DNA of 64,000 bases, taken from Populus alba (Eukaryota; Streptophyta; Magnoliopsida; Malpighiales; Salicaceae). A model generated the notes under the pieces. That model did no database searches. It was not told the origin of the DNA and worked only from the letters and a program-made list of their open reading frames with translations. The translations under genes and the position numbers were made by a program. Of the stretch, positions 11,701 through 23,595 are shown piece by piece (within the stretch, counting starts at the first letter, position 1; each line of letters begins with the position of its first letter). Location of the stretch: the NCBI RefSeq assembly GCF_005239225.2, contig NC_133293.1, forward strand, positions 10,198,333 through 10,262,332, given 5' to 3'.

Positions 11701-13081
11701 AACTAAATAAAAAGCTAGTTCATTCCATTTTAACATCTCCTTATTGGAAAAAGAATTTAATGGATAACAACTTATAAACTTCATGACATGCAAGAGTAAT
11801 TAATCTCCCCACTACAAGTACTATAGATCTCCATTAACTCTCATATCAAATGAAAGTGCTCAATGATATTATTTAGCTATACAACAACTTTATACTATTT
11901 CATTCCTTAAAAACAAAATACAATACTAAGCTTCATTGTATGCATCATTGAAAGCATAAAAATAAATTAAGTTCCTTAAAAGAATAAGGTATAATGATCT
12001 ATAAGGAAGTAAGCATGAGAACATATGCACTCTAACCCTCCAAAAGAGCCATTCTCGGTATAAAAAGCACTCCTCAAAACTTCATTGCCATAAATATGAT
12101 TACCCCATCAACGTTTCTTTAAATATTGCTCGCATGCTCCTCATTGAAATAGGCTTAAACACGAGATGAGATTATTAATTGCATGAGTTCTTGAGAATAA
12201 ACACATTCTAGTTTGGTTGATGGTATAGAAATTTATATGTTGCGTCTTCATGAAGGCTAATTTAGAAATTATGATAGAGTTATAGATCCAAAAGAGCAAA
12301 TATGTACAAAGCTTTCTAGAGCTTGTAACATAAGACAATGACACCATATGAAATGTCCTTCCCACAACATTTAATCGATATGTTTAGGTATAGTACTATA
12401 GCCTAGAGCCTGACTATATTTTTAACTTGTATTATCTTAATGTCAAACTCATTTTCAATTTTAGTATAAGCATACCAGCTAAAAAAAGCATCACTAAGGT
12501 CTTCATCATCACATAATGAGAAGATGAGAGCTAAAGCATATCTTTAAAGGTTTAACGAGAAAATAATACACATAGAAACTCTACTTGAACCTATTGTCAC
12601 TAAAATCCTAGTTAGTGGGGTCTATAAATATTCTTTATGATAATAATTATGTACTCTCTCTAACTAAACTCTACATAACATTAAAAAAAAAATGATGAAA
12701 AACAATATTCAAGTAGAGGAAATCAATTTAACCAAACAAAAACACTCTCATTTCTAGCTATATATAACAAAATCATCCAAGCTATATTGATCTCTTAGCA
12801 ACCCTAAAGCATTTAGAAAGAACACCAAATGATCCATTTGTGATCAACTAACATCTTCTAAACTCATAACCACACCTTAAAAAACTACATGTATTGAGGT
12901 ATTGATTGTTATTAAGGAAAAATAATTTGTGCGATGCCCACCACCTATAAAGAGTGGCACAAACACAAGGAACCCTAATAAGTTTTGTTTCATCTACCAC
13001 AATCACGATCATTAAACTTATTATTACCCATTTTGAGACCCCCACATAAATATATAAAAAAATATAAAAAATTGAAAAAAG

Positions 13082-13107
13082 ATATATATATATATATATA
13101 TATAGAA
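13082..13107. repeat. (AT)13 microsatellite
   Basis: Uninterrupted AT dinucleotide run of 26 bp. Confidence 0.9.
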
Positions 13108-14257
13108 CATGGAGAATGCCTAAAAAATCACCAACGATTGGTTATGGAAGATCAAAATATCTAAGGATGAACAAATTAACATCTCAATTTTGACTAATGA
13201 AGGCCCTATTGACAAAAGAGAATTTAATTTGAGAAGAAAAATTTAAAATTGGTTGTTTAAAGACTCAATTGGAGAAAGACACTGAACTTTGGGGCTGGCA
13301 ATTGAATTCGACATGGGTAGAATTTCATGAAATTAAAAGTTAGGAGGCAATTACGGGGTGATTAAAAGAAATTAAAAGCATATGGACTAAATTGAAATTG
13401 GCCAAATCCCAAATTAAAATCCATAATTTTAGAATTTAACCTAGATGATGTGTCACTCAAATTTAATGAAGGGATCCAGTGACTCGTCATTCATCCATTG
13501 TTCATCCTTTTCTTTTGGCAATTTTGTCTACTCAAGTGGACATCTTCAACTAAATGAATTGGCATTTCCAGCCACCCTAGGGGCTCTAACCATAACCATT
13601 AAACCGAGTAACACTCCCTTTAAAAAGATAAGATACTCCTATCAAATGTTTATATCCTATAATTTTTTTTAATAAACTCAACATCTTGTTCCTAATCAGT
13701 CATTACTGCATTATAAGATTCTAGATTGATCGAGTTGACACTTTTAAATGAATGAATATAAAGCTACAGACCTTCAAATTGAGTAAGTTGTGATTTAAAT
13801 TAAAGGTGTGTACCCATTCTACCAACTTCAGGTAGTTTCTTATGATGATGATATTGGAATTGCTCTAAGGATACTTTAAACGTAAGCAATTCAAACAGCG
13901 ATCATTGTAATATCCATTATATAAAAAGCACTATTTTTTTCATGTGTTCACACAACAAAGCTTCTCAATGGGTTCTTACCAAAGGCTTAAAACCTTTCTC
14001 TCAAGATCAAAATGTCAAAAATAGCTCCTTGCCTACAAGTCTAGCAAAACCACCAAGAATCGCGTAAAACCAAAATCATCACTGCAAAACTAGCCTAGTA
14101 CAAAGCTTATAGTTGTTAAGATTTTTCCAAAACCTTTCCATTTTGATTAGAGGTCCAATAATTAATCAATCTTTGATTGAATCCATAAAAAACATTATAA
14201 AAACCCTATAAATAAGAAAATCTTTTTTACTTTTTTAATAAAAGCGCTAGTGTTTCT

Positions 14258-14390
14258 CCATGTCTCAAACAAATTCTCCAATGAGAATTTTCATGTCTCT
14301 AATGAATTCTTAATGTCTCTAATGAGAACCTCTATGTCTCAAAGGAAAATCTCTATATCTTCAAATGAAATCTCCACATCACTATGCAAT
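14258..14390. repeat. short degenerate tandem units of 20-33 bp
   Basis: About five consecutive units begin with 'atgtctcaa', 'atgtctcta' or 'atatcttca' and continue with 'aatgagaattctc'-like sequence of variable length. Confidence 0.5.
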
Positions 14391-15929
14391 GCCTCTATAC
14401 ATAATGTTTTGTGATAAGTACTTAAATATTCATTTTATTAAGGTTTTATTTTATTATATTACACTTAAATTATCATTAAATTCTCTAACTTAAACACATT
14501 GTATAATAACAAATCTAATAATATGGGATATCTTTAATTTATGGTAAATGCTTGGTTTTAAATGCAGGTTCATAAAATAGGCAAATCTCACAATTTAAAG
14601 GTTGACTGATGCGTTTGATTATTGAAATTAAGGTTTACATAAAGAGACAAATGTAGGGTTAGGCTTAGAGAAGAAATCCAAGTTAGGTTGGTTTTAGTCA
14701 AACTAGAACACCATTTAATTTTTGGGTTATAAATGGAGCTATTGACCTTGGATTCAGATGTAGTTTGACTTAATACAAAGCTAATATGTAGGCCTAAAAC
14801 ATTCATACAGAACTCAAGATTTAATACTATCATTTTTATGTTCAAATCTTAGCAAGAAAATAGAAGTCTGAATTAGTCTTGTAGCCTAAATATTATTCAG
14901 TGTTCAGCCAATATATAGAGTTATAGAAGCCCAAATAAACCTATTAATTTTTTGTTGGAAAGTTGAGATAAATAGCTAGTCTCCATATCAATAGTTCTAA
15001 ATTTTAACCTATAAAAGAAGACATTTGACATCCATTTAAGATATATTAGTTTTAAGATCAAGACATATTCTCTTTCTTTTTTATTTGTTTTTTTAATATT
15101 CAAATTTTATTTCATGTTATATTTTTATTAATCTCTTGTTTATGCTTATCATTTTCTTTATTATACTTAGTTAATTTCTATTATAAATATGCTCTTATCT
15201 TGTTTATTTATATTTTTCTTCTTAATTATGCTTAGTTAAAAAAACTTTTTTGTCAATTTGAAAAACTGACATTAATGGTGTAAAAATAAGTAAAGTAATA
15301 ACTTAAATTAGACTTTAATGTTTGAATTTAAGAAAATTTGCTATCAACATGTGCTGTAATGATTATCTTATCAATCTTAATACTCAAAATAGTCTTTATT
15401 CATGATGTACAATCCTTGACATAAGAAATACTTGATTCTATCATAACATATTGCATGGAGAACCGACACCTTTGTTATGAAAGGATCTTGATTTGTTATT
15501 AACATAAATTAGCACCATGAGTACTTTACAATATTTACAAGTGTTGGCGTTATTCAAATAAGATAATTAGAAATAATTAATAGGATCATGATAATAACTT
15601 AAAATAAGCTATTAATGGTAATCATTTGATTGAAACCTTTTTTTTTATATATAGGAAGAGCTTAAACTATACTTATTTAAAATATCATTAGTGGATCCTC
15701 TAACATTAGAAGTTGTTTTATCTTTGTTAAGTCTATACATTAATACCACATCTTAAAGATCTCTTTAACTCTTGTTGTATACTCATTCTCCCTGTGAAAT
15801 GATCATGGTCTTGTTAGATTATTTATTACTTTGGCATTCATGCACTATAAAAAAAAGACATCAATTATTTGATCATGTCAAACTTTTTGGTGTTATTGTC
15901 AAAGAGGTAAGTTAGTTTACAAACTAAAA

Positions 15930-16257
15930 TTTTGCTTACTTCTACTCTTGTCATTCAACCTCTTAATTGATCATTATCTTTTGAAATAATATATGATGTT
16001 AGTGATTATGTCATAGGTGTTGTTTTAGGACAAAGAAAAGATTAGAAACCTTATCTTATTTACTATGCAAGTAAAACTTTAAATAGTTCTTAAATGAATT
16101 ATTTCACCACTAAAAAGAAATTACTTGCAGTAGTGTTTCCATGCGAAAATTTTAGATCTTATCTTGTTGACTTACCTATTGTTGTTTTTAGTGATTATGC
16201 ATCATTAAAATATTTTCTTTCTAAGAAGGATTCTAAAGCAAGCATTATTTTTCACTT
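15930..16257 (+). pseudogene. Ty3/gypsy RNase H fragment
   Basis: The translation around 15976-16245 reads like the RNase H end of a gypsy polyprotein: IGVVLGQRKD, YYASKTLNSS, NYFTTKKKLLAVVF and VVFSDYASLKYFLSKKDSK appear in the expected order. Two in-frame stops interrupt it, and no reverse transcriptase, integrase or LTR is recognisable nearby. The fragment ends abruptly where a satellite-like array begins. Confidence 0.75.
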
Positions 16258-16269
16258 TGATCCTTAAAT

Positions 16270-17650
16270 TTTTTAGGTCTTTTTTTCAATTTTCTTTTTC
16301 AATATCATCCGTAAATATTGGTTTTATTAGGTATAGAGCTTTATAATTTATTTTGATTTTCTTTCTAAGAAGTTATCCTTGTCTCATACATAGTTTTCAA
16401 ACCCGGTCCGGCGGGTTAACCTAGGACCCGGCTAACCTTGGGTTGGAACTAGGCCGGGTTTATGAAAAAGTTAAAAACCTAACTGACCCGATAAAACCCG
16501 ATCGAAAACCCAGTTGAATCTCACTAACTACTTCTTTTTCTTTTTTTTTTACCAAAACAACATTGTTTTGATTTATATATAAAAAAAAAAAAAATAGGGT
16601 TGACCGAGGTGACCTAGTTAAAACCCGTGACTCGGGCCTTAATCCGAATTGACCACCAGGCCGGGTTTAAAAACACTAGTCTCATAACCCGGGTTGTGAC
16701 TTTTGTGAATTAGTAGTGTTGACTCAAAAAAATTTTGTCCATTTAAATTTTTTTTTTTAATTTCATAATTCAATATTAGGTTAATTGGAAATCAAACACT
16801 ATATATTTTTTTAATCGCTTTCTATGGATTTATCCTAGTCTTCTTACTTGAGTTTGGTTGGTTGACCCGAGTTGATTCAGGTTATTTTTTATTTTTCTTT
16901 CAAGTTAATCCTTCACAATTTGGTTGATTAGGAATTTGGATTTATATATATTTTTTTTTAATTTGCTTTCTATGTGGTTCTCAAAGTCTTATGACCTGGG
17001 TCGAGGGTAGGGCTGGTTGACATGGGTTTTTCTTGTCTTTTTTTAGTTGATTTTTTTTTTGTTTGTATTTCATCCTTTAATATTGGGTTGACTAAGAATT
17101 AGGCTTCATAATTTTTGTTGGTTTGCATTCTATGAGTTTATCTTAGTCTTTTGACTCGAGTCACGGGTTTAGTTAGTTTACTCAAGTGGCTTTTTATGTC
17201 CTTTTATAATTTATTTTTCTTTTAATATCACCATTCAATATTAGATTGATTGAGAATTAACTTTCATAATTTGTTTTGATTTACTTGTTATGAGGTTATC
17301 TTGGTCATATAACCAATGTTTAGCAGGTTAACTTGAGTTGATTCGACTCTGTCTTTAGTTGAATTTTATTTTAAATTTTATTCTTCAATATTAAGTTGAT
17401 TAAGAATTAGGTTTAACAAAAAAATTTATTTGCTCTATAGGGTTATTGTGGTCTCATAACCTGAGTAATAAATTTAACAAGTTAACTCAAGTTAATCTAA
17501 GTCAATCTAATATGTTATTGTTTATATATTTTTTTAAAAATATTGTTCAGATTTTTTTGAAATCAAATTGTATTTTTATTGGTTGTTCGGGTTATTTTTG
17601 AATTTTCAAGTAAACCACGTCATATAAGGTTAATTTTCACATAGTTTTTT
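16270..17650. repeat. satellite-like tandem array, unit about 150-165 bp
   Basis: A degenerate unit recurs about six times. It starts with a T-rich tract and 'caatattgggttgattgagaa', continues 'ttcataatttgttttgatttgc', and ends 'gaggttatcttggtctcatgacccgggt' plus 'gttgactc'. Unit anchors lie near 16310, 16771, 16914, 17080, 17240 and 17389. The first unit is interrupted by the MITE at 16389-16678. Inverted relatives occur at 34.49-34.93 kb and a single plus-strand relative near 46.97-47.23 kb. Confidence 0.65.
16389..16678. mobile_element. hAT-type MITE, 290 bp, inserted in the satellite unit
   Basis: The ends are imperfect inverted repeats rich in AAACCCGG (left CATAGTTTTCAAACCCGG; right, inverted, TAGTGTTTTTAAACCCGG). 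GTCTCATA flanks both sides at 16381-16388 and 16679-16686, an 8-bp duplication as hAT elements make. Removing the element rejoins a satellite unit ('ttatccttgtctcata' with 'acccgggttgtg'), which supports the borders. No coding capacity. Confidence 0.85.
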
Positions 17651-18298
17651 TTTTTTTTTTTGCTAAAAAACACATTAACAATAACTAAATATTATTTTTT
17701 TATATTAAAAAATAATAATTCAACCCACAGCGTAGCGTAAATAATGATCTAGTTTGATATTTGAAGAAAATTGTATATTTTACTTAATAATAAAGCATCA
17801 TTTTGTCAATGTATTTAACCTTCACAAAGGAGTTTTTTTTTTTCTTTCCCAAAAAAATCTATTGGACCTATGATTTCTATATTCTTCTTAAACATTTAAC
17901 TTGATACCTAAATGAAACTTGATTTTTTTTTTATCTCTTAAAAAAAAGAAAAACCTCGTGTCATGATATGTTTTCAAGTGTCAATCTCTACAACTTCGTC
18001 AAATTGTTTTTTTGAACTTGCAAATATTTTGGTTGGATTTTTTTATTATTATTATAAAGGAAAGGTTTGAATTCAAAAGCATTGATGACAGTTCAGCCAT
18101 AATTTATTAGCTAAAGTTCAAGTACGATACCATTACAAAAAAAAAAAGGAACAACTGCCCTTGCAGAATGCCCCATTACTGTAGGCACTTGGTTGATGGT
18201 TGGACCCTAAACAAGGGCCCCCCCTTAAACGTAGAAATTGAATTCTATAAATTCTGCACATTTTCGCTTTAAAAAAAAAAAAAAATTTTAAAAACAAC
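17651..18298. other. intergenic, no gene recognised
   Basis: AT-rich spacer with several homopolymer runs. Around 18130-18300 a poly-A-flanked segment precedes the LRR relic; I see no protein signature in it. Confidence 0.35.
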
Positions 18299-18733
18299 AT
18301 GAAGCAATGGTCTATTCGCCTCGTCTCATTGTTCAACTTCCACTCGTTAAAACACGCATCAGCTGCCTTGAATGTTAAAGGTATTGAGTCACTTGATTTG
18401 TCTTACAGTAAGATCAACCTCGAGCAAATACCAAACTGGGTAACTGGATATTCTTTTTTATATCTGAGATTTAAATATTTATAAATTATATATTGAGTTT
18501 AGGGTATTATATCAGTATCATTTATCGAACTATTATTTATGATTCGGTAAAAAAAAAAACTTTTACAAATATATTTATATAATATAAATATATATTTTAG
18601 ATTCAGTTAGAAACATGTATATATTATATTGTATTAAAAAAAGATATTCTACAAATATATTTCGTGATAGATTTTGTTATCAATTACCAATTATTCATCT
18701 AAGCAATTAGATATATAAAAAAGCCATATATTT

Positions 18734-18890
18734 AACTATGCGAGGTAGCTCAACTGGTTAGGTTTTATGATTGCTCTCATATGATCATGAATTTGAGTTT
18801 TTTTATGGTCACTCGAAACTTATATAGTATTCAAGAAATTAATCAAGGTATAGGTATGTATAAACTGATCTAGTTATTTACATTAAAAAA
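18734..18890 (+). mobile_element. tRNA-derived SINE with 17-bp target-site duplications
   Basis: The body starts just before an A-box-like TAGCTCAACTGG (18746-18757), has a weak B-box-like GAATTTGAGTT (18789-18799) and ends in an A-run. The duplication AAAAAAGCCATATATTT occurs at 18717-18733 and again at 18891-18907. The poly-A tail, internal Pol III-like promoter and long duplication together define a SINE. It is not a working tRNA: the B box is degenerate and no cloverleaf closes. Confidence 0.8.
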
Positions 18891-19049
18891 AAAAAAGCCA
18901 TATATTTGTATCTGGTCGTCAATATTAATCAAGTTCGGTTGAAATTGTGACCCCTAACTTCATCTCACATGTTTAAAATGTGGGATACAGATGAACTTGG
19001 ATGATTGGAAGCGAAAGGAGACAATTCTATGACTACAATGATCTTTCTT

Positions 19050-19535
19050 ACAATGAAATATCTGTGATGTATGGATATAAATGGCAAAGTTCATTATAAT
19101 GGGTGCATGCATTGTCAAAGTTAGCTGCCACCATTAATGGTTGGTTGTTAGCAGCATCAATGGTACTTTGTTGGTGGTTGGCTGCTGGAAGGTCATAATG
19201 GAGGTTAGCTGAGTTGGTGGCCATCCTCAGCCTATAAATACAGAGCCCAGGAAAGCAAGCAGTACCAGTAGAGGGAGAGCCGCCCTTGTGGGCCGCAGCA
19301 GCACTGCACTGAGGAGGAGAGATGGGAGTTAGTGGAGATGAGTTGTCCCTCCTCCTCCATCTCCTCTATTGATGCAAAATGTTGTTTTCTCCTTATGGTT
19401 GCTACGTGGACATAGGCAAGTTGTTGTCGAGCCATATTACATCGCTGTGTTCCTCCTCCAATGGGCAAAGAGATCGCACCTCGGATCCCAACAATAGCAG
19501 CTGGTCCAGTATGGTTGGTGAACAAGACAGATCAT
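19050..19535 (+). other. LTR- or promoter-like segment with TATA box
   Basis: A GC-richer block containing TATAAATA at 19233-19240, followed by 'cagagcccagg' and a purine/pyrimidine-rich leader. This arrangement (U3-like repeats of 'ggttggttg' words, TATA, then leader) resembles a retrotransposon LTR, possibly a solo LTR inside the LRR relic. I could not find matching ends or a duplication. The open frames on both strands here look like chance. Confidence 0.35.
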
Positions 19536-19757
19536 TTGGTTGCTTCTGGGCCTTCAAGGAATAAATTAAGATTTCTTTTGGGGAGTTTAAGGATTGTAGG
19601 GACATTGAAGAAGTTGGATCTGGCAAGGAAATTGGTTTATGGTAAGGTCCCCAACTCAGTTTCTGGGCTGGAAAGTTTGAATCTGAGTTACAATCATCTC
19701 CGAGGACAGCTTCCAGCAACAAAATTCTCTGTTAGTGCGTTTGTGGGTAATGACTAG

Positions 19758-21855
19758 CACTCAAGATGCCCTAAATTTGTTAATACTTTTTTTTTTTAAT
19801 GGGGGTAAATTAGACAATAGGAATTTTCGGCTGATAAAAGAATATTATATATTATACATTATACAATAACACTGAAAGAAAACGATTTTTACCGTGCAAT
19901 TATTGAGCTCCCTCTCTAAATGAACTCTGAATAGTGCTTTTTTATATATAAAAAATGTCACTAAGCTTCTTCTTTTTCAGTTTTAATTATACATTTGGTG
20001 TTTGGTGATATTTTACTTGTTGATGTTCTTTTCTTGTATTTTCTTGAGAACTCATTGTGTGTGATAAAATTTCAAAGTTGAATTAGAGGCTAATTTCATG
20101 AAATAAGATTAAAATTTATAGTATTAGAAAAAATTAAAAAAGAAGTGTCAAAAATAATCGAACAATAACTGAGGGCTTTTTTCAAATTTTCACAAAAGAT
20201 TCATTTGTCCAAAGATTTTCCATTTTTGATCTTTTAGTTTTAAGATTTTACATTTATGTCTTAAACTTTGTTTTTATATATATATTTCACACCATGAGTT
20301 TTAAGAAAAGAGGGAAAAAAAATATTAATCTTAATGTCATTGAATTGTTCTTGACAAGAAAAATACATCAGGATTCAAAAAAAAATTAGATTCGGTTTAA
20401 TTTTTTATTTTTTTTGATAGATATAAAGATATTTTGATGTCAAAATGAGTTTATCTACATTTCTAGCGCTTTCTTTTTTATATATCCTTTTAGTTTTTTT
20501 ATTACATAATAAGTAATCATTATAAATAAAACATTTAAACTTATATTTAAAATATTATTTCATTAAATTCTATTCAATTTTATCTTTGTTTTCTAATTAG
20601 ATTATAATATTTTGTTTTTATAATATTAACAATTGTTTCATTAATTATTATATATAAACATAATGTAATTTTTTTAATTATAATCATGAGTATTCAATTA
20701 AAATAAAGCTTATATTTTTTTATATTTTTTTAATATAATTTTTCTTACAAGATTTTCTCATACTAAATATGTTTTCCCTTCAATTGCATACAAAATATGG
20801 AGACACGATATTTTATTTTTTAGTTTTTTTAAAACTTGCTTTTTTAAACAATGATAAGTTTTCAATTTTTCTGCTGATTTTAATTTTTTTATAAGAGAAT
20901 TATTTTGATTTCCTGTACTTTTAATTAAACAATAATGCTATTAACAAAAAATACTTTGATAAAAAATTCATGAATAAAGTTATATTTTTTAAAAAATTAA
21001 ATTATAGTGATCTTTTTGTACAAATATCTATTTTAATTATAAAAAAAAAAAACTAAATAAAAATAGGTTTTAAAAATCATCTAACTCAATAGCCCCTACT
21101 CTTCTACCGACACCAAACAGGATGACGAGTTGGATCTCTAAAAAAAAACTTGCATGGGCCTCTACATCTGTGTAGTCTCAGCCCGCCAATAAACATAGAC
21201 GAAGTGCTTCGTTTCAGATCCATTCCTCGCTGCAATCGCTTCAATCCACCCCCTCGGTGAAAAACAGTAATATTAGAACATTAATATTCTCTATTTTGCT
21301 CCATAGACTAAAAATTCTAAGCTCAAACATGAGTTCAATCTCAAAATGGAGTCAGATTAATGATTGAGATCGAACAATATATATACTAGTGATGCTTTTG
21401 AGAGCTAAATGAAATCTCAACACTTGATCATTTATTTAATTACTCGTAACGTTATTCCAAATAAGAGCTTGATTATTTCAAGATTCAGTAAATTTTCTGT
21501 GTATAAATGACGATTTATATCCAATCTCTAACAACATAGACTTAGAATTACAAGTATTTCATTTAGCTTAATCAAACTCGAATCCCGAACCTTGAATTTT
21601 CAGTACCTAAATATGCGATAATGGCCTTATTCAGCCCTGTCGAATTACACAAAAAGAAAGCAAATCTACCAACAATCATGGTCAGATGATCGAAATGAGA
21701 TGCCCCAACAAAGCTGGGGTTTGAGCTTAACTGTTTTAGAAAGGCGAGGCCTGCTACTTTGGCCTCAAACAGCCAGCCATGCCAAGAAGAAGATGGCAAT
21801 TTATTCTTCTTTTTTTTTTTCTTAGAATGGAACGGGTGAAAAAAGAGGTGGCGTT
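19758..21855. other. intergenic, no gene recognised
   Basis: AT-rich, with long T and A runs between 20380 and 21060. A short GC-richer patch at 21080-21260 ('gtagtctcagcccgcc' region) has no readable protein. The minus-strand open frame at 21572-21907 runs into the MITE-like repeat that follows and is not supported. Confidence 0.35.
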
Positions 21856-21857
21856 GA

Positions 21858-22080
21858 AGAGCTTGTTTGATAGTGTGCTTATGATTACTTTTTAAATAAT
21901 TTTTCATGTTAAAATATATATTAATGATATTTTTTATTTTTTAAAAATTATATTTGATATTAGCACACCAAAATGATTTGAAATACTAAAAACATATTAA
22001 TTTGAAGTTAATAAAAAAAATAAAAAAAAATTAATTTTTTAAAAAAACATTTTTAAAATACAAAATTAAACATGCTCTAA
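21858..22080. mobile_element. degraded member of the 8-kb MITE family, opposite orientation
   Basis: It starts AGAGCTTGTTTGATAGTGTG and ends TTAAACATGCTCTAAG, giving inverted ends around AGAGCNTGTTT. Its interior ('ttttttattttttaaaaatta', 'gatattagcacaccaaaatgattt') aligns with the reverse complement of 8005-8231 ('gacatcagcacatcaaaacgat'). Many substitutions make it an older copy. Confidence 0.6.
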
Positions 22081-23052
22081 GAAATAAAAAAGGGCCAAAG
22101 AAGGAAGCTTCAATTTGGTCATAAAGACAAGTCCAGTACTAAAAATGGTCATCTTCTAACGTTATTACCACACTAGAAAGAAGATTCCAAGTTTCTCTCT
22201 TTCTCTGACTTCTCTGCTTTTGTGAAGTTTGGTGATGCCAGGTTACTCTCTCTGTCTATCTCAAGTTTAATTAATACAAAAAGGCTTTCCATTTTGGAAT
22301 AATGTGCTGTTGAGAACTTTGATTCTAGAAATCTCTCCATGCTTTTGACTCCTTACCAATCTTCGGTTCTGTGTGTTCTTGGACCCTTACGTTCTTGGTT
22401 CTTGTTAATTTGACTGTTATTCTCTATTGAACAACATGCATTTGAAGATTCTGCGTAGTCTTGTTGCTTTTGATTTTCCAATAACCAATCATTCACTTGA
22501 ATTCCAAACCTCATGTGCTGCTTACTAAACATAATTTAGAATCTTGGTGGCTTGTGACCATGCAATTGTGGAGACATTCGTGACCTGCCCAGTTTTTATG
22601 CCATTGAAACTCTAAACATGGTGTGCTTGAATTCATTGTCAATGGCCGCCAAGTGGGTGTAGACATTCGGTTACAGTTTTATTATAAGTTGAATGGAGTG
22701 TCCTATCATTTATAGGAGTACAATCAGAGTGTAAGAATAATCTGGTAGGCTGTCGGGGATGAAGATGTAAATTTCAAAAGCGTTGAGAGCTGTAGTATAA
22801 TTGACAGAGTGATGTCCTGAAAGTCTTTATTGATTAGGAGTGAAAGGACAGGGCATGACTAGATTGCACCTCAACCCTCTTTTGTTGGGGAGGATTTAGT
22901 CAGACATTTGAGATCCAATGTTCGGATTTAGCTAAGTTTTCTCCTTGTGCAGTGGCTGATGAGATTTGCTTGATTGGAAAGTTGATGATAGTTTGAAATC
23001 CCAATATCATGACATTGAATCGCTGTTTTTAAAGTTGAAAAATGTAAAAAGT
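22081..23052. other. upstream of the P450 relic, no gene recognised
   Basis: Less AT-rich than average, with pyrimidine-rich 'tttctctctttctctgac' near 22195. It could once have held the first exon and intron of the P450 gene downstream, but I find no N-terminal membrane anchor or proline-rich hinge in any frame. Confidence 0.35.
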
Positions 23053-23343
23053 TGTTAGAAAATAATATAAATTATATATTAAAATTTTATTTAATAATTT
23101 AAATTTTTAGATAAAATGATTATTTGATATGGTATTGAAGTTTTGATAATCAAGTGATCATAAGTTTCGAATCTCATCATTTTTATTTATTTGATAAAAA
23201 TTAAGCATAAAAAATTATGAGCTTGTACATGTTTCAAGTTTAAAGAACTTTTACTTAAAAGATAATATCATAATATAATATAAATTATATCTTGAAATTT
23301 AATGTAAAATATTTAAATTTTTAGATAAAATAATTATTCGACA
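23053..23343 (+). mobile_element. TRIM-like miniature LTR retrotransposon (291 bp)
   Basis: Two direct repeats of about 77-80 bp (23053-23129 and about 23262-23343) share 'aatataaattatat' and 'atttaaatttttagataaaat-attatt'. The 5' copy begins TGTTAG; the 3' copy ends CGACA. Directly after the 5' copy is TGGTATTGAAG (23130-23140), close to the TGGTATCAGAGC primer-binding site for initiator tRNA-Met. The short interior (about 130 bp) ends in an A/G-rich tract (near 23250-23262) and codes for nothing. AAAG/AAAG flanks suggest a short target duplication. Confidence 0.7.
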
Positions 23344-23595
23344 AAAGCTCAGAAGTGCCGAAATATTCGATCTTAAGAAAAGCAGTTAAAGCTGAAAGAT
23401 CTCTCGGAGTGAAGGCAAGTGACAAAGGCTTGTTGCATTCTGAATTACAGCCAAACTGGTTGAGATGGTAGAGTCCAAAAAAGTTTAATGGATGTTGTAT
23501 GTCTCTCTAAACACGCTAAAAATTAAGATCGGAGTCCATTGGGAATGTTTTGAAGTTGATAAGTGTTTTTTCAAGGTTTATACAAAAAAAAAATC

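Larger units (their letters stand above)
10204..15925. other. intergenic repeat remains, no gene recognised
   Basis: No gene is supported. Visible structure: a direct-repeat pair of about 165-180 bp starting near 11180 and 11531; an (AT)13 microsatellite at 13082-13107; and short tandem units with 'atgtctcta' and 'atgtctcaa' at about 14258-14390. The stretch from 13040 to 13440 ('gacccccacataaatatat' onwards) has the look of a decayed LTR, but I could not find its partner. Short open frames here match nothing I know. Confidence 0.4.
18299..19757 (+). pseudogene. LRR protein gene relic, disrupted
   Basis: Two separated pieces look like one leucine-rich-repeat protein. Piece 1 (18299 to about 18450) reads MKQWSIRLVSLFNF, then GIESLDLSYSKINLEQIPNWVTG. 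Piece 2 (about 19536-19757) reads RIVGTLKKLDLARKLVYG, KVPNSVSGLESLNLSYNHL and RGQLPATKFSVSAFVGND, then a stop. In LRR receptor-like proteins the last repeat is normally followed by a GN-LCG cap, so the stop falls exactly where the cap should begin. The middle is replaced by foreign DNA, including a SINE (18734-18890) and an LTR-like segment (about 19050-19530). No kinase domain follows. I call it a pseudogene; the exact family member is not recognised. Confidence 0.65.

Noticed and set aside
18746..18799. tRNA-like sequence
   Set aside because: A-box-like start but degenerate B box, no closing acceptor stem, and a poly-A tail with target duplications. It is the head of a SINE, not a tRNA gene.
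19232..19722. Overlapping open frames of about 100 codons on the minus strand
   Set aside because: They overlap the LRR relic on the plus strand and an LTR-like block, and show no protein signature.
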